Positions 4,474 through 5,587 of a stretch of 5,587 nt of DNA are shown here, in pieces; the stretch's first letter is position 1, and each line of letters opens with the position of its first letter. Below the pieces are notes generated by a model, which did not search any database, was not told where the DNA came from, and saw nothing but the letters and a program-made list of their open reading frames with translations. The translations under genes were made by a program, and so were the position numbers. This DNA is from Pseudomonadota bacterium (lineage in GTDB: Bacteria > Pseudomonadota > Gammaproteobacteria > Steroidobacterales > Steroidobacteraceae). The stretch covers positions 1 through 5,587 of the forward strand of contig JAKADE010000214.1 in NCBI GenBank assembly GCA_021820785.1. Direction: 5' to 3'.

Positions 4474-5587
4474 GCGGCGAATCCTCGCGGCGCAGGCCAC
4501 TGCGCACTCTCGTGCTCGTGCTCGGCGACCAGCTCGACGCCAGCGCGGCCGCATTCGACGGCTGTGATCCGGAGCACGATGCCATATGGATGGCCGAAGT
4601 GCAGGAGGAGTCGACTCACGTGTGGTCGGCCCAGCAGCGCATCGCGCTGTTCCTGAGCGCCATGCGTCACTTTGCCGCTGCACGACGCGAGGCCGGCTGG
4701 ACGGTCCACTACACTGCACTCGATGCGCCGGAGAACACCGGCTCGCTTGCCGGGGAACTGGTCCGCGCACTGCCGCGGCTGCACCCGGCGCGAGTGCGTC
4801 TCACCGCTCCCGGGGACTGGCGCGTCCTCCAGGCCGTGCGCGCGGCGGCCGAGACCGCAGGCGTGCCGCTCGAGTTGTGCCCGGACCGCCACTTCTACGT
4901 CAGCGTGCGCGAGTTCGCCCACCACGCCCGCGGCCGCCGCCAACTGCGCATGGAATATTTCTACCGCGAACAGCGCCGCCGCCACGACGTGCTGATGCAG
5001 GACGGTGAGCCGGTGGGCGGAAAATGGAATTTCGATGCCGAGAACCGCGAGTCGTTCCCCCCCGGCGGCCCCACCGCGGTGCCCGCAGCCCCGACATTCG
5101 CGCCGGACGTCCTGACTCGTGAGGTGATCGCGCTGGTCCGCCGACGCTTCGGTACCCATCCCGGGACACTGGAGGGATTCTCCTGGCCGGTGACGCCCAA
5201 GCAGGCGTGCCAGTCCCTCGAGGTGTTCATCCGGGACCGCCTCGGCCAGTTCGGGCGCTGGCAGGACGCCCTCTGGCCCGGCGAGTCCGGGTTGTGGCAC
5301 GCAAAACTCTCTGCGGCACTGAACCTGAAACTGCTCGATCCGCGCGCGGCGGTCCAGGCGGCCGAGACCGCCTGGCGCGACGGCGCGGTCCCTCTGTCGA
5401 GCGCGGAAGGGTTTATCCGTCAGATCCTCGGCTGGCGTGAATACGTGCGCGGCATCTACTGGACACAGATGCCTCAGTACGCGCAGCGCAACGCGTTCGC
5501 GGCCGAGGCGGATCTTCCGGGGTTTTACTGGACCGCAGAGGCGCCCATGCCCTGCCTCGCCGATGCACTGCGCCAGACACTGCACGG
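4470..5587 (+). CDS. Iron-sulfur photolyase/cryptochrome (FeS-BCP, COG3046), 3' end outside the window
   Basis: An open frame runs from GTG at 4470 to the window edge, 372 residues of an expected 500 or so. The GTG overlaps the stop of the DUF2256 gene (GTGA), and the N-terminus reads quickly into LVLVLGDQLD (GDQL at 19-22), the family opening. Other landmarks are EVQEESTHVWSAQQRIALF, GGKWNFDAENR (183-193), FSWPVTPKQA and QILGWREYVRGIYW (318-331). These define the deoxyribodipyrimidine photolyase-related group that includes Agrobacterium PhrB and Rhodobacter CryB. Characterised members carry FAD, a ribolumazine antenna and a 4Fe-4S cluster; PhrB repairs (6-4) photoproducts. C362, in MPC just before the edge, fits the first of the four cluster cysteines; the other three would lie beyond the window. 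A ribosome binding site is weak (AGGT at 4459-4462), so translation probably depends on coupling to the upstream gene. Confidence 0.93.
   Translation, partial: MSGESSRRRPLRTLVLVLGDQLDASAAAFDGCDPEHDAIWMAEVQEESTHVWSAQQRIALFLSAMRHFAAARREAGWTVHYTALDAPENTGSLAGELVRALPRLHPARVRLTAPGDWRVLQAVRAAAETAGVPLELCPDRHFYVSVREFAHHARGRRQLRMEYFYREQRRRHDVLMQDGEPVGGKWNFDAENRESFPPGGPTAVPAAPTFAPDVLTREVIALVRRRFGTHPGTLEGFSWPVTPKQACQSLEVFIRDRLGQFGRWQDALWPGESGLWHAKLSAALNLKLLDPRAAVQAAETAWRDGAVPLSSAEGFIRQILGWREYVRGIYWTQMPQYAQRNAFAAEADLPGFYWTAEAPMPCLADALRQTLH

Noticed and set aside
4272..5585. Long open frame on the minus strand (437 codons) opposite the DUF2256 and FeS-BCP genes
   Set aside because: The translation is low in recognisable motifs and lies exactly antisense to clear family matches; long antisense frames are expected at this GC content.

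Overview
The window is a GC-rich, gene-dense piece of bacterial chromosome, roughly two thirds G+C by eye. All supported genes lie on the + strand. Codon third positions are strongly G/C, which produces many long shadow frames on both strands. The protein families and their spacing suggest a high-GC proteobacterium, probably gamma- or betaproteobacterial. This is inference, because there is no rRNA or other taxonomic marker. No tRNA, rRNA, CRISPR, insertion sequence or phage gene was seen.

Left part (1-1404): a stress/dormancy cassette of three co-directional genes with gaps of about 40 bases. They are the C-terminal part of a UspA-type universal stress protein, a two-CBS-domain protein, and an HPF/RaiA-like ribosome hibernation factor with an unusual Arg/Ala/Pro-rich basic tail. 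Together they suggest sensing of nucleotide or energy state and protection of idle ribosomes.

Middle (1405-1615): a 211-base spacer without a convincing gene. It holds a very strong GC hairpin just after the HPF gene. It then holds a palindrome around CACGTG abutting a plausible sigma70 promoter (TTGACC, 16 bases, TACCAT), and a good Shine-Dalgarno ahead of the next gene. This looks like the boundary between two transcription units.

Right part (1616-5587): a flavin/light-repair cluster. An Old Yellow Enzyme-type FMN oxidoreductase is followed after 66 bases by a photolyase/cryptochrome-family protein. Then come a 60-residue DUF2256 zinc-ribbon-like protein and a second photolyase of the iron-sulfur (FeS-BCP/CryPro, COG3046) type, which runs off the right edge. 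The last three genes are joined by 4-base start/stop overlaps (ATGA, then GTGA), which implies translational coupling. The most interesting feature is this coupled trio: two photolyases of different lineages bracketing an uncharacterised four-cysteine microprotein. The first photolyase also appears, by eye, to lack several residues that define classical CPD photolyases.
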